Shown here one piece after another: positions 21,781 to 36,927 of a DNA stretch of 64,000 bases (position 1 is its first letter; each line of letters starts with the position of its first letter). Source of the stretch: Eledone cirrhosa (lineage: Eukaryota; Mollusca; Cephalopoda; Octopoda; Eledonidae); contig OZ024742.1 in NCBI GenBank assembly GCA_964016885.1, positions 628,736-692,735 of the forward strand. Reading direction: 5' to 3'. The notes below the pieces were generated by a model that saw nothing but the letters and a program-made list of their open reading frames with translations, did no database searches and had not been told where the DNA came from. The position numbers and the translations under genes are program-made.

Positions 21781-24700
21781 TGGGTACTTTTTATCATGAC
21801 ACCAACATGACCACTTTACAGGAGGGACTAGGTACTTTTTATCATGACACCAACATGTCCACTTTACAGGAGGGACTAGGTACTTTTTATCATGACACCA
21901 ACATGACCACCTTACAGTAGGGACTGGGTACTTTTTATCATGACACCAACATGACCACTTTACAGGAGGGACTAGGTACTTTTTATCATGACACCAACAT
22001 GACCACTTTACAGTAGGGACTGGGTACTTTTTATCATGACACCAACATGACCACTTTACAGGAGGGACTAGGTACTTTTTATCATGACACCAACATGACC
22101 ACCTTACAGTAGGGACTGGGTACTTTTTATCATGACACCAACATGACCACTTTACAGGAGGGACTAGGTACTTTTTATCATGACACCAACATGACCACTT
22201 CACAGGAGGGACTAGGTACTTTTTAACATGACACCAACATGACCACTTTACAGTAGGGACTGGGTACTTTTTATCATGACACCAACATGACCACCTTACA
22301 GTAGGGACTGAGTACTTTTTATCATGACACCAACATGACCACCTTACAGTAGGGACTGGGTACTTTTTATCATGACACCAACATGACCACTTTACAGGAG
22401 GGACTAGGTACTTTTTATCATGACACCAACATGACCACTTTACAGTAGGGACTAGGTACTTTTTATCATGACACCAACATGACCACTTTACAGTAGGGAC
22501 TGGGTACTTTTTATCATGACACCAACATGACCACTTTACAGTAGGGACTGGGTACTTTTTATCATGACACCAGCATGACCACTTTACAGTGGGGAGTGGG
22601 TACTTTTTATCATGACACCAGCATGACCACTTTACAGTGGGGACTGGGTACTTTTTATCATGACACCAGAATGACCACTTTACAGTGGGGACTGGGTACT
22701 TTTTATCATGACACCAGCATGACCACTTTACAGTGGGGACTGGGTACTTTTTATTGTGGCACCAGCATGACCACTTTACAGTTGGGACTGGGTACTTTTT
22801 ATCATGACACCAGCATGACCACTTTACAGTGGAGACTGGGTACTTTTTATCATGACACCAGCATGACCACTTTACAGTGGGGACTGGGTACTTTTTATCA
22901 TGACACCAGCATGACCACTTTACAGTGGGGACTGGGTACTTTTTATCATGGCACCAGCATGACCACTTTACAGTGGGGACAGGGTACTTTTTATCATGAC
23001 ACCAGCATGACCACTTTACAGTGAGGACAGGGTACTTTTTATCATGACACCAGCATGACCACTTTACAGTGGGGACTGGGTACTTTTTATCATGACACCA
23101 GCATGACCACTTTACAGTGGGGATTGGGTACTTTTTATCATGACACCAGCATGACCACTTTACAGTGGCGACTGGGTACTTTTTATCATGACACCAGCAT
23201 GACCACTTAAACAGTGGGGACTGGGTACTTTTTATCATGACACCAGCATGACCACTTTACAGTGGGGACTGGGTACTTTTTATCATGACACCAGCATGAC
23301 CACTTTACAGTGGGGACTGGGTACTTTTTATTGTGGCACCAGCATGACCACTTTACAGTGGGGACAGGGTACTTTTTATCATGACACCAGCATGACCACT
23401 TTACAGTGAGGACAGGGTACTTTTTATCATGACACCAGCATGACCACTTTACAGTGGGGACTGGGTACTTTTTATCATGACACCAGCATGACCACTTTAC
23501 AGTGGGGACTGGGTACTTTTTATCATGACACCAGCATGACCACTTTACAGTGGGGACTGGGTACTTTTTATTGTGGCACCAGCATGACCACTTTACAGCG
23601 GGGACAGGGTACTTTTTATCATGACACCAGCATGACCACTTTACAGTGAGGACAGGGTACTTTTTATCATGACACCAGCATGACCACTTTACAGTGGGGA
23701 CTGGGTACTTTTTATTGTGGGACCAGCATGACCACTTTACAGTGGGGACAGGGTACCTTTTTTTTGTGGCACCAGCATGACCACTTTACAGTGGGGACAG
23801 GGTACTTTTTATTGTGGCACCAGCATGACCACTTTACAGTGGGGACTGGGTACTTTTTATTGTGGCACCAGCATGACCACTTTACAGTGGGGAGTGGGTA
23901 CTTTTTATCATGACACCAGCATGACCACTTTACAGTGGGGAGTGGGTACTTTTTATCATGACACCAGCATGAACACTTTACAGTGGGGACTGGGTACTTT
24001 TTATTGTGGCACCAGCATGTCCACTTTACAGTAGGGACTGGGTACTTTTTATTGTGGCACCAGCATGACCATTTTACAGTAGGGACTGGGGACTTTTTAT
24101 TGTGGCACCAGCATGGCCACTTTACTGTGGGGACAGGGTACTTTTTATCATGACACCAGCATGACCACTTTACAGTGGGGAGTGGGTACTTTTTATCATG
24201 ACACCAGCATGACCACTTTACAGTGGGGAGTGGGTACTTTTTATCATGACACCAGCATGACCACTTTACAGTGGGGACAGGGTCCTTTTTATCATGACAC
24301 CAACATGACCACTTTACAGTGGAGACTGGGGACTTTTTATCATGACACCAGCATGACCACTTTACAGTGGGGACTGGGTACTTTTTATTGAGGCACCAGC
24401 ATGACCACTTTACAGTGGGGACTGGGGACTTTTTATCATGACACCAGCATGACCACTTTACAGTGGGGACTGGGGACTTTTTATTGTGGCACCAGCATGA
24501 CCACTTTACAGTGGGGATGGGTACTTTTTGTCATGACACCAGCATGACCACTTTACAGTGGGGACTGGGTACTTTTTATTGTGGCACCAGCATGACCACT
24601 TTACAGTGGGGACTGGGGACTTTTTATCATGACACCAGCATGACCACTTTACAGTGGGGACTGGGGACTTTTTATTGTGGCACCAGCATGACCACTTTAC

Positions 24701-27430
24701 AGTGGGGACTGGGGACTTTTTATCATGACACCAGCATGACCACTTTACAGTGGGGACTGGGGACTTTTTATCATGACACCAGCATGACCACTTTACAGTG
24801 GGGACTGGGTACATTTTATTGTGGCACCAGCATGACCACTTTACAGTGGGGACTGGGGACTTTTTATCATGACACCAGCATGACCACTTTACAGTGGGGA
24901 CTGGGTACTTTTTATTGTGGCACCAGCATGACCACTTTACAGTGGCGACTGGGAACTTTTTATCATGACACCAGCATGACCACTTTACAGTGGGGACTGG
25001 GGACTTTTTATCATGACACCAGCATGACCACTTTACAGTGGGGACTGGGGACTTTTTATTGTGGCACCAGCATGACCACTTTACAGTGGCGACTGGGGAC
25101 TTTTTATCATGACACCAGCATGACCACTTTACAGTGGGGACTGGGGACTTTTTATCATGACACCAGCATGACCACTTTACAGTAGGGACTGGGGACTTTT
25201 TATTGTGGGACCAGCATGACCACTTTACAGTGGTGACTGGGAACTTTTTATCATGACACCAGCATGACCACTTTACAGTGGGGACTGGGGACTTTTTATC
25301 ATGACACCAGCATGACCACTTTACAGTGGGGACTGGGGACTTTTTATCATGACATCAGCATGACCACTTTACAGTGGGGAGTGGGTACTTTTCATTGTGG
25401 GACCAGCATGACCACTTTGCAGTGGAGACTGGGTACCTCTTATTGTGGAACCACCATGACCACTTTACAGTGGGGACTGGCTACTTTTTATTGTGGCACC
25501 AGCATGACCACTTTACAGTGGGGACTGGGGACTTTTTATTGTGGGACCAGCATGACCACTTTGCAGTGGAGACTGGGTACCTCTTATTGTGGAACCACCA
25601 TGACCACTTTACAGTGGGGACTGGCTACTTTTTATTGTGGCACCAGCATGACCACTTTTCAGTGGGGACTGGGGATTTTTATTGTGGCACCAGCATGACC
25701 ACTTTACAGTGGGGACAGGGTATTTATTATTGTGGCACCAGCATGACCACTTTACAGTGGGGACTGGGTACTTTTTATTGTGGCACCAGCATGACCACTT
25801 TACAGTGGGGACTGGGTGCTTTTTATCATGGCACCAGCATGACCACTTTACAGTGGGGACTGGGTACTTTTTATCATGACACCAGCATGACAACTTTACA
25901 GTGGGGACTGGGTGCTTTTTATTGTGGCACCAGCATGACCACTTTACAGTGGGGACTGGGTACTTTTTATCATGACACCACCATGACCACTTTACAGTGG
26001 GGACTGGTTCCTTTTTATTGTGACACCAGCATGACCACTTTACAGTGGCGACTGGGTCATTTTTAATTGTCACCAGCATGACCACTTTACAGTGGGGACT
26101 GGTTACTTTTTATTGTGACACCAGCATGACCACTTTACAGTGGGGACTGAGTACTTTTTATTGTGGCACCAGCATGACCACTTTACAGTAGGGACTGGGT
26201 GCTTTTTATTGTGGCACCAGCATGACCACTTTACAGTGGGGACTGGGTACCTTTTATCATGACACCACCATGACCACTTTACAGTGGGGACTGGTTACTT
26301 TTTATTGTGACACCAGCATGACCACTTTACAGTGGGGACTGGTTACTTTTTATTGTGACACCAGCATGACCACTTTACAGTGGGGACTGGTTACTTTTTA
26401 TTGTGACACCAGCATGACCACTTTACAGTGGGGACTGGTTGCTTTTTATTGTGACACCAGCATGACCACTTTACAGTGGCGACTGGGTGATTTTTTATTG
26501 TGTCACCAGCATGACCACTTTTCAGTGGGGACTGGGGACTTTTTATTGTGGGACCAGCATGACCACTTTACAGTGGGGACTGGGTACTTTTTATTGTGGC
26601 ACCAGCATGATCACTTTACAGTAGGGACTGGTTACTTTTGATCATGACACCAGCATAACGACTTTACAGTTGGCATTGGGTACATGTTATTGTGGGTCCA
26701 GCATGAGTACTTTTACAGTGGGGACTGGGTACTTTTTATTGTGGCACCAGCATAACCACTTTACAGTGGAGACTGGGGACTTTTTATCATGACACCAGCA
26801 TGACCACTTTACAGTGGGGACTGGGTACTTTTTATCATGACCACTTTATAATGGGGACCGGGTACTTTTTATGATGACCACTTTACAGTGGGGTCTGGGT
26901 ACTTTTTATCATGACACCAACATGACCACTTTACAGTGGGGACTGGGGACTTTTTATTGTGGCACCAACATGACCACTTTACAGTGGGGAGTGGGTACAT
27001 TTTTTATTGTGGCACCAGCATGACCACTTTACAGTGGGGACTGGGTACTTTTTATCATGACACCAACATGACCACTTTACAGTGTGGACTGGGTACTTTT
27101 TATCATGACACCAGCATGACCACTTTAGAGTGGGGACTGGGTACTTTTTATTGTGGCACCAGCATGACCACTTTACAGTGGGGACTGGGTACTTTTTATT
27201 GTGGCACTAGGATGACCACTTTACAGTGGGGACTGAGTACTTTTTATTGTGGCACCAGCATGACCACTTTACAGTAGGGACTGGGTACTTTTTATTGTGG
27301 CACCAGCATGACCACTTTACAGTGGGGACTGGGTACTTTTTATTGTGGCACCAGCATGACCACTTTACAGTGGGGAGTGGGTACTTTTTATCATGACACC
27401 AGCATGACCACTTTACAGTGGGGACTGGGG
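21740..27430. repeat. Higher-order block, ~5.6 kb, copy 1
   Basis: This block starts near the B-to-A junction (CAGCGGGGACTGGG at 21771) and includes the A island, the A-to-B junction (22560), the TACCTCTTATTG pair (25431 and 25579) and the truncated-monomer marker (26841). It recurs in the same order at 27430-33030 with an offset of 5,549 bp, becoming 5,597 bp after one extra monomer. Borders are approximate. Confidence 0.8.
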
Positions 27431-30400
27431 ACTTTTTATTGTGGGACCAGCATGACCACTTTACAGCGGGGACTGGGTACTTTTTATCATGACACCAACA
27501 TGACCACTTTACAGGAGGGACTAGGTACTTTTTATCATGACACCAACATGACCACTTTACAGTAGGGACTGGGTACTTTTTATCATGACACCAACATGAC
27601 CACTTTACAGGAGGGACTAGGTACTTTTTATCATGACACCAACATGACCACCTTACAGTAGGGACTGGGTACTTTTTATCATGACACCAACATGACCACT
27701 TTACAGGAGGGACTAGGTACTTTTTATCATGACACCAACATGACCACTTCACAGGAGGGACTAGGTACTTTTTAACATGACACCAACATGACCACTTTAC
27801 AGTAGGGACTGGGTACTTTTTATCATGACACCAACATGACCACCTTACAGTAGGGACTGAGTACTTTTTATCATGACACCAACATGACCACCTTACAGTA
27901 GGGACTGGGTACTTTTTATCATGACACCAACATGACCACTTTACAGGAGGGACTAGGTACTTTTTATCATGACACCAACATGACCACTTTACAGTAGGGA
28001 CTAGGTACTTTTTATCATGACACCAACATGACCACTTTACAGTAGGGACTGGGTACTTTTTATCATGACACCAACATGACCACTTTACAGTAGGGACTGG
28101 GTACTTTTTATCATGACACCAGCATGACCACTTTACAGTGGGGAGTGGGTACTTTTTATCATGACACCAGCATGACCACTTTACAGTGGGGACTGGGTAC
28201 TTTTTATCATGACACCAGAATGACCACTTTACAGTGGGGACTGGGTACTTTTTATCATGACACCAGCATGACCACTTTACAGTGGGGACTGGGTACTTTT
28301 TATTGTGGCACCAGCATGACCACTTTACAGTTGGGACTGGGTACTTTTTATCATGACACCAGCATGACCACTTTACAGTGGAGACTGGGTACTTTTTATC
28401 ATGACACCAGCATGACCACTTTACAGTGGGGACTGGGTACTTTTTATCATGACACCAGCATGACCACTTTACAGTGGGGACTGGGTACTTTTTATCATGG
28501 CACCAGCATGACCACTTTACAGTGGGGACAGGGTACTTTTTATCATGACACCAGCATGACCACTTTACAGTGAGGACAGGGTACTTTTTATCATGACACC
28601 AGCATGACCACTTTACAGTGGGGACTGGGTACTTTTTATCATGACACCAGCATGACCACTTTACAGTGGGGATTGGGTACTTTTTATCATGACACCAGCA
28701 TGACCACTTTACAGTGGGGACTGGGGACTTTTTATCATGACACCAGCATGACCACTTAAACAGTGGGGACTGGGTACTTTTTATCATGACACCAGCATGA
28801 CCACTTTACAGTGGGGACTGGGTACTTTTTATCATGACACCAGCATGACCACTTTACAGTGGGGACTGGGTACTTTTTATTGTGGCACCAGCATGACCAC
28901 TTTACAGTGGGGACAGGGTACTTTTTATCATGACACCAGCATGACCACTTTACAGTGAGGACAGGGTACTTTTTATCATGACACCAGCATGACCACTTTA
29001 CAGTGGGGACTGGGTACTTTTTATCATGACACCAGCATGACCACTTTACAGTGGGGACTGGGTACTTTTTATCATGACACCAGCATGACCACTTTACAGT
29101 GGGGACTGGGTACTTTTTATTGTGGCACCAGCATGACCACTTTACAGCGGGGACAGGGTACTTTTTATCATGACACCAGCATGACCACTTTACAGTGAGG
29201 ACAGGGTACTTTTTATCATGACACCAGCATGACCACTTTACAGTGGGGACTGGGTACTTTTTATTGTGGGACCAGCATGACCACTTTACAGTGGGGACAG
29301 GGTACCTTTTTTTTGTGGCACCAGCATGACCACTTTACAGTGGGGACAGGGTACTTTTTATTGTGGCACCAGCATGACCACTTTACAGTGGGGACTGGGT
29401 ACTTTTTATTGTGGCACCAGCATGACCACTTTACAGTGGGGACAGGGTACTTTTTATCATGACACCAGCATGACCACTTTACAGTGGGGTGTGGGTACTT
29501 TTTATCATGACACCAGCATGACCACTTTACAGTGGGGAGTGGGTACTTTTTATCATGACACCAGCATGAACACTTTACAGTGGGGACTGGGTACTTTTTA
29601 TTGTGGCACCAGCATGTCCACTTTACAGTAGGGACTGGGTACTTTTTATTGTGGCACCAGCATGACCATTTTACAGTAGGGACTGGGGACTTTTTATTGT
29701 GGCACCAGCATGGCCACTTTACTGTGGGGACAGGGTACTTTTTATCATGACACCAGCATGACCACTTTACAGTGGGGAGTGGGTACTTTTTATCATGACA
29801 CCAGCATGACCACTTTACAGTGGGGAGTGGGTACTTTTTATCATGACACCAGCATGACCACTTTACAGTGGGGACAGGGTACTTTTTATCATGACACCAA
29901 CATGACCACTTTACAGTGGAGACTGGGGACTTTTTATCATGACACCAGCATGACCACTTTACAGTGGGGACTGGGGACTTTTTATTGAGGCACCAGCATG
30001 ACCACTTTACAGTGGGGACTGGGGACTTTTTATCATGACACCAGCATGACCACTTTACAGTGGGGACTGGGGACTTTTTATTGTGGTACCAGCATGACCA
30101 CTTTACAGTGGGGATGGGTACTTTTTGTCATGACACCAGCATGACCACTTTACAGTGGGGACTGGGTACTTTTTATTGTGGCACCAGCATGACCACTTTA
30201 CAGTGGGGACTGGGGACTTTTTATCATGACACCAGCATGACCACTTTACAGTGGGGACTGGGGACTTTTTATTGTGGCACCAGCATGACCACTTTACAGT
30301 GGGGACTGGGGACTTTTTATCATGACACCAGCATGACCACTTTACAGTGGGGACTGGGGACTTTTTATCATGACACCAGCATGACCACTTTACAGTGGGG

Positions 30401-33030
30401 ACTGGGTACATTTTATTGTGGCACCAGCATGACCACTTTACAGTGGGGACTGGGGACTTTTTATCATGACACCAGCATGACCACTTTACAGTGGGGACTG
30501 GGTACTTTTTATTGTGGCACCAGCATGACCACTTTACAGTGGCGACTGGGAACTTTTTATCATGACACCAGCATGACCACTTTACAGTGGGGACTGGGGA
30601 CTTTTTATCATGACACCAGCATGACCACTTTACAGTGGGGACTGGGGACTTTTTATTGTGGCACCAGCATGACCACTTTACAGTGGCGACTGGGGACTTT
30701 TTATCATGACACCAGCATGACCACTTTACAGTGGGGACTGGGGACTTTTTATCATGACACCAGCATGACCACTTTACGGTAGGGACTGGGGACTTTTTAT
30801 TGTGGCACCAGCATGACCACTTTACAGTGGTGACTGGGAACTTTTTATCATGACACCAGCATGACCACTTTACAGTGGGGACTGGGGACTTTTTATCATG
30901 ACACCAGCATGACCACTTTACAGTGGGGACTGGGGACTTTTTATCATGACATCAGCATGACCACTTTACAGTGGGGAGTGGGTACTTTTCATTGTGGGAC
31001 CAGCATGACCACTTTGCAGTGGAGACTGGGTACCTCTTATTGTGGAACCACCATGACCACTTTACAGTGGGGACTGGCTACTTTTTATTGTGGCACCAGC
31101 ATGACCACTTTACAGTGGGGACTGGGGACTTTTTATTGTGGGACCAGCATGACCACTTTGCAGTGGAGACTGGGTACCTCTTATTGTGGAACCACCATGA
31201 CCACTTTACAGTGGGGACTGGCTACTTTTTATTGTGGCACCAGCATGACCACTTTTCAGTGGGGACTGGGGATTTTTATTGTGGCACCAGCATGACCACT
31301 TTACAGTGGGGACAGGGTATTTATTATTGTGGCACCAGCATGACCACTTTACAGTGGGGACTGGGTACTTTTTATTGTGGCACCAGCATGACCACTTTAC
31401 AGTGGGGACTGGGTGCTTTTTATCATGGCACCAGCATGACCACTTTACAGTGGGGACTGGGTACTTTTTATCATGACACCAGCATGACCACTTTACAGTG
31501 GGGACTGGGTGCTTTTTATTGTGGCACCAGCATGACCACTTTACAGTGGGGACTGGGTACTTTTTATCATGACACCACCATGACCACTTTACAGTGGGGA
31601 CTGGTTCCTTTTTATTGTGACACCAGCATGACCACTTTACAGTGGCGACTGGGTCATTTTTAATTGTCACCAGCATGACCACTTTACAGTGGGGACTGGT
31701 TACTTTTTATTGTGACACCAGCATGACCACTTTACAGTGGGGACTGAGTACTTTTTATTGTGGCACCAGCATGACCACTTTACAGTAGGGACTGGGTGCT
31801 TTTTATTGTGGCACCAGCATGACCACTTTACAGTGGGGACTGGGTACCTTTTATCATGACACCACCATGACCACTTTACAGTGGGGACTGGTTACTTTTT
31901 ATTGTGACACCAGCATGACCACTTTACAGTGGGGACTGGTTACTTTTTATTGTGACACCAGCATGACCACTTTACAGTGGGGACTGGTTACTTTTTATTG
32001 TGACACCAGCATGACCACTTTACAGTGGGGACTGGTTGCTTTTTATTGTGACACCAGCATGACCACTTTACAGTGGCGACTGGGTGATTTTTTATTGTGT
32101 CACCAGCATGACCACTTTTCAGTGGGGACTGGGGACTTTTTATTGTGGGACCAGCATGACCACTTTACAGTGGGGACTGGGTACTTTTTATTGTGGCACC
32201 AGCATGATCACTTTACAGTAGGGACTGGTTACTTTTGATCATGACACCAGCATAACGACTTTACAGTTGGCATTGGGTACATGTTATTGTGGGTCCAGCA
32301 TGAGTACTTTTACAGTGGGGACTGGGTACTTTTTATTGTGGCACCAGCATAACCACTTTACAGTGGAGACTGGGGACTTTTTATCATGACACCAGCATGA
32401 CCACTTTACAGTGGGGACTGGGTACTTTTTATCATGACCACTTTATAATGGGGACCGGGTACTTTTTATGATGACCACTTTACAGTGGGGTCTGGGTACT
32501 TTTTATCATGACACCAACATGACCACTTTACAGTGGGGACTGGGGACTTTTTATTGTGGCACCAACATGACCACTTTACAGTGGGGAGTGGGTACATTTT
32601 TTATTGTGGCACCAGCATGACCACTTTACAGTGGGGACTGGGTACTTTTTATCATGACACCAACATGACCACTTTACAGTGTGGACTGGGTACTTTTTAT
32701 CATGACACCAGCATGACCACTTTAGAGTGGGGACTGGGTACTTTTTATTGTGGCACCAGCATGACCACTTTACAGTGGGGACTGGGTACTTTTTATTGTG
32801 GCACCAGGATGACCACTTTACAGTGGGGACTGAGTACTTTTTATTGTGGCACCAGCATGACCACTTTACAGTAGGGACTGGGTACTTTTTATTGTGGCAC
32901 CAGCATGACCACTTTACAGTGGGGACTGGGTACTTTTTATTGTGGCACCAGCATGACCACTTTACAGTGGGGAGTGGGTACTTTTTATCATGACACCAGC
33001 ATGACCACTTTACAGTGGGGACTGGGGACT
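27430..33030. repeat. Higher-order block, ~5.6 kb, copy 2
   Basis: This is copy 2 of the block at 21740-27430. The offset is 5,549 bp until about 29.5 kb, then 5,597 bp, a difference of exactly one 48-bp monomer (GGGGTGTGGG unit region). Sequence identity by eye is very high, with scattered single-base differences, so the duplication is recent compared with monomer divergence. Confidence 0.8.
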
Positions 33031-34863
33031 TTTTATTGTGGAACCAGCATGACCACTTTACAGTGGGGACTGGGGACTTTTTATCATGACACCAGCATGA
33101 CCACTTTACAGTGGGGACTGGGGACTTTTTATCATGACACCAGCATGACCACTTTACAGTAGGGACTGGGGACTTTTTATTGTGGCACCAGCATGACCAC
33201 TTTACAGTGGGGACTGGGAACTTTTTATCATGACACCAGCATGACCACTTTACAGTGGGGACTGGGGACTTTTTATCATGACACTAGCATGACCACTTTA
33301 CAGTGGGGACTGGGTACTTTTTATCATGACACCAGCATGACCACTTTACAGTGGGGAGTGGGTACTTTTTATTGTGGGACCAGCATGACCACTTTGCAGT
33401 GGAGACTGGGTACCTCTTATTGTGGAACCACCATGACCACTTTACAGTGGGGACTGGGGACTTTTTATTGTGGCACCAGCATGACCACTTTACAGTGGGG
33501 ACTGGGTACTTTTTATCATGACACCACCATGACCACTTTACAGTGGGGACTGGTTACTTTTTATTGTGACACCAGCATGACCACTTTACAGTGGGGACTG
33601 GTTACTTTTTATTGTGACACCAGCATGACCACTTTACAGTGGGGACTGGTTACTTTTTATTGTGACACCAGCATGACCACTTTACAGTGGCGACTGGGTC
33701 ATTTTTAATTGTCACCAGCATGACCACTTTACAGTGGGGACTGGTTACTTTTTATTGTGACACCAGCATGACCACTTTACAGTGGGGACTGGTTACTTTT
33801 TATCATGACACCAGCATGACCACTTTACAGTGGGGACTGGGTGATTTTTATTGTGGCACCAGCATGACCACTTTACAGCGGGGACAGGGTACTTTTTATC
33901 ATGACACCAGCATGACCACTTTACAGTGAGGACAGGGTACTTTTTATCATGACACCAGCATGACCACTTTACAGTGGGGACTGGGTACTTTTTATTGTGG
34001 GACCAGCATGACCACTTTACAGTGGGGACAGGGTACCTTTTTTTTGTGGCACCAGCATGACCACTTTACAGTGGGGACAGGGTACTTTTTATTGTGGCAC
34101 CAGCATGACCACTTTACAGTGGGGACTGGGTACTTTTTATTGTGGCACCAGCATGACCACTTTACAGTGGGGACAGGGTACTTTTTATCATGACACCAGC
34201 ATGACCACTTTACAGTGGGGTGTGGGTACTTTTTATCATGACACCAGCATGACCACTTTACAGTGGGGAGTGGGTACTTTTTATCATGACACCAGCATGA
34301 ACACTTTACAGTGGGGACTGGGTACTTTTTATTGTGGCACCAGCATGTCCACTTTACAGTAGGGACTGGGTACTTTTTATTGTGGCACCAGCATGACCAT
34401 TTTACAGTAGGGACTGGGGACTTTTTATTGTGGCACCAGCATGGCCACTTTACTGTGGGGACAGGGTACTTTTTATCATGACACCAGCATGACCACTTTA
34501 CAGTGGGGAGTGGGTACTTTTTATCATGACACCAGCATGACCACTTTACAGTGGGGAGTGGGTACTTTTTATCATGACACCAGCATGACCACTTTACAGT
34601 GGGGACAGGGTACTTTTTATCATGACACCAACATGACCACTTTACAGTGGAGACTGGGGACTTTTTATCATGACACCAGCATGACCACTTTACAGTGGGG
34701 ACTGGGTACTTTTTATTGAGGCACCAGCATGACCACTTTACAGTGGGGACTGGGGACTTTTTATCATGACACCAGCATGACCACTTTACAGTGGGGACTG
34801 GGGACTTTTTATTGTGGCACCAGCATGACCACTTTACAGTGGGGACTGGGTACTTTTTATTGT
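32800..34863. repeat. Higher-order block of 2,064 bp, copy 1
   Basis: It begins around GGCACCAGGATGACCAC (about 32801). Every variant recurs exactly 2,064 bp later, which is 43 monomers. It joins material equivalent to 29.2-30.0 kb onto material equivalent to about 27.2 kb, so it arose by exchange between the larger blocks. Confidence 0.82.
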
Positions 34864-36927
34864 GGCACCAGGATGACCACTTTACAGTGGGGACTGAGTA
34901 CTTTTTATTGTGGCACCAGCATGACCACTTTACAGTAGGGACTGGGTACTTTTTATTGTGGCACCAGCATGACCACTTTACAGTGGGGACTGGGTACTTT
35001 TTATTGTGGCACCAGCATGACCACTTTACAGTGGGGAGTGGGTACTTTTTATCATGACACCAGCATGACCACTTTACAGTGGGGACTGGGGACTTTTTAT
35101 TGTGGAACCAGCATGACCACTTTACAGTGGGGACTGGGGACTTTTTATCATGACACCAGCATGACCACTTTACAGTGGGGACTGGGGACTTTTTATCATG
35201 ACACCAGCATGACCACTTTACAGTAGGGACTGGGGACTTTTTATTGTGGCACCAGCATGACCACTTTACAGTGGGGACTGGGAACTTTTTATCATGACAC
35301 CAGCATGACCACTTTACAGTGGGGACTGGGGACTTTTTATCATGACACTAGCATGACCACTTTACAGTGGGGACTGGGTACTTTTTATCATGACACCAGC
35401 ATGACCACTTTACAGTGGGGAGTGGGTACTTTTTATTGTGGGACCAGCATGACCACTTTGCAGTGGAGACTGGGTACCTCTTATTGTGGAACCACCATGA
35501 CCACTTTACAGTGGGGACTGGGGACTTTTTATTGTGGCACCAGCATGACCACTTTACAGTGGGGACTGGGTACTTTTTATCATGACACCACCATGACCAC
35601 TTTACAGTGGGGACTGGTTACTTTTTATTGTGACACCAGCATGACCACTTTACAGTGGGGACTGGTTACTTTTTATTGTGACACCAGCATGACCACTTTA
35701 CAGTGGGGACTGGTTACTTTTTATTGTGACACCAGCATGACCACTTTACAGTGGCGACTGGGTCATTTTTAATTGTCACCAGCATGACCACTTTACAGTG
35801 GGGACTGGTTACTTTTTATTGTGACACCAGCATGACCACTTTACAGTGGGGACTGGTTACTTTTTATCATGACACCAGCATGACCACTTTACAGTGGGGA
35901 CTGGGTGATTTTTATTGTGGCACCAGCATGACCACTTTACAGCGGGGACAGGGTACTTTTTATCATGACACCAGCATGACCACTTTACAGTGAGGACAGG
36001 GTACTTTTTATCATGACACCAGCATGACCACTTTACAGTGGGGACTGGGTACTTTTTATTGTGGGACCAGCATGACCACTTTACAGTGGGGACAGGGTAC
36101 CTTTTTTTTGTGGCACCAGCATGACCACTTTACAGTGGGGACAGGGTACTTTTTATTGTGGCACCAGCATGACCACTTTACAGTGGGGACTGGGTACTTT
36201 TTATTGTGGCACCAGCATGACCACTTTACAGTGGGGACAGGGTACTTTTTATCATGACACCAGCATGACCACTTTACAGTGGGGTGTGGGTACTTTTTAT
36301 CATGACACCAGCATGACCACTTTACAGTGGGGAGTGGGTACTTTTTATCATGACACCAGCATGAACACTTTACAGTGGGGACTGGGTACTTTTTATTGTG
36401 GCACCAGCATGTCCACTTTACAGTAGGGACTGGGTACTTTTTATTGTGGCACCAGCATGACCATTTTACAGTAGGGACTGGGGACTTTTTATTGTGGCAC
36501 CAGCATGGCCACTTTACTGTGGGGACAGGGTACTTTTTATCATGACACCAGCATGACCACTTTACAGTGGGGAGTGGGTACTTTTTATCATGACACCAGC
36601 ATGACCACTTTACAGTGGGGAGTGGGTACTTTTTATCATGACACCAGCATGACCACTTTACAGTGGGGACAGGGTACTTTTTATCATGACACCAACATGA
36701 CCACTTTACAGTGGAGACTGGGGACTTTTTATCATGACACCAGCATGACCACTTTACAGTGGGGACTGGGGACTTTTTATTGAGGCACCAGCATGACCAC
36801 TTTACAGTGGGGACTGGGGACTTTTTATCATGACACCAGCATGACCACTTTACAGTGGGGACTGGGGACTTTTTATTGTGGCACCAGCATGACCACTTTA
36901 CAGTGGGGATGGGTACTTTTTGTCATG
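34864..36927. repeat. Higher-order block of 2,064 bp, copy 2
   Basis: This is the tandem copy of 32800-34863. From about 36855 the array continues with the 30060-32850 segment (offset 6,795, then 6,747 bp), up to about 39650. Confidence 0.82.

Noticed and set aside
17381..30411. Long minus-strand open frames of up to 588 residues with a Cys/Trp-rich 16-residue repeat (WSCWCHDKK...), and plus-strand MTTLQWGLGTFY repeats
   Set aside because: The 48-bp monomer is 16 codons, so any frame without a stop in the monomer stays open. Both strands and several frames are open at once, and breaks fall wherever a monomer is truncated or mutated to a stop, with no selection to keep one frame.
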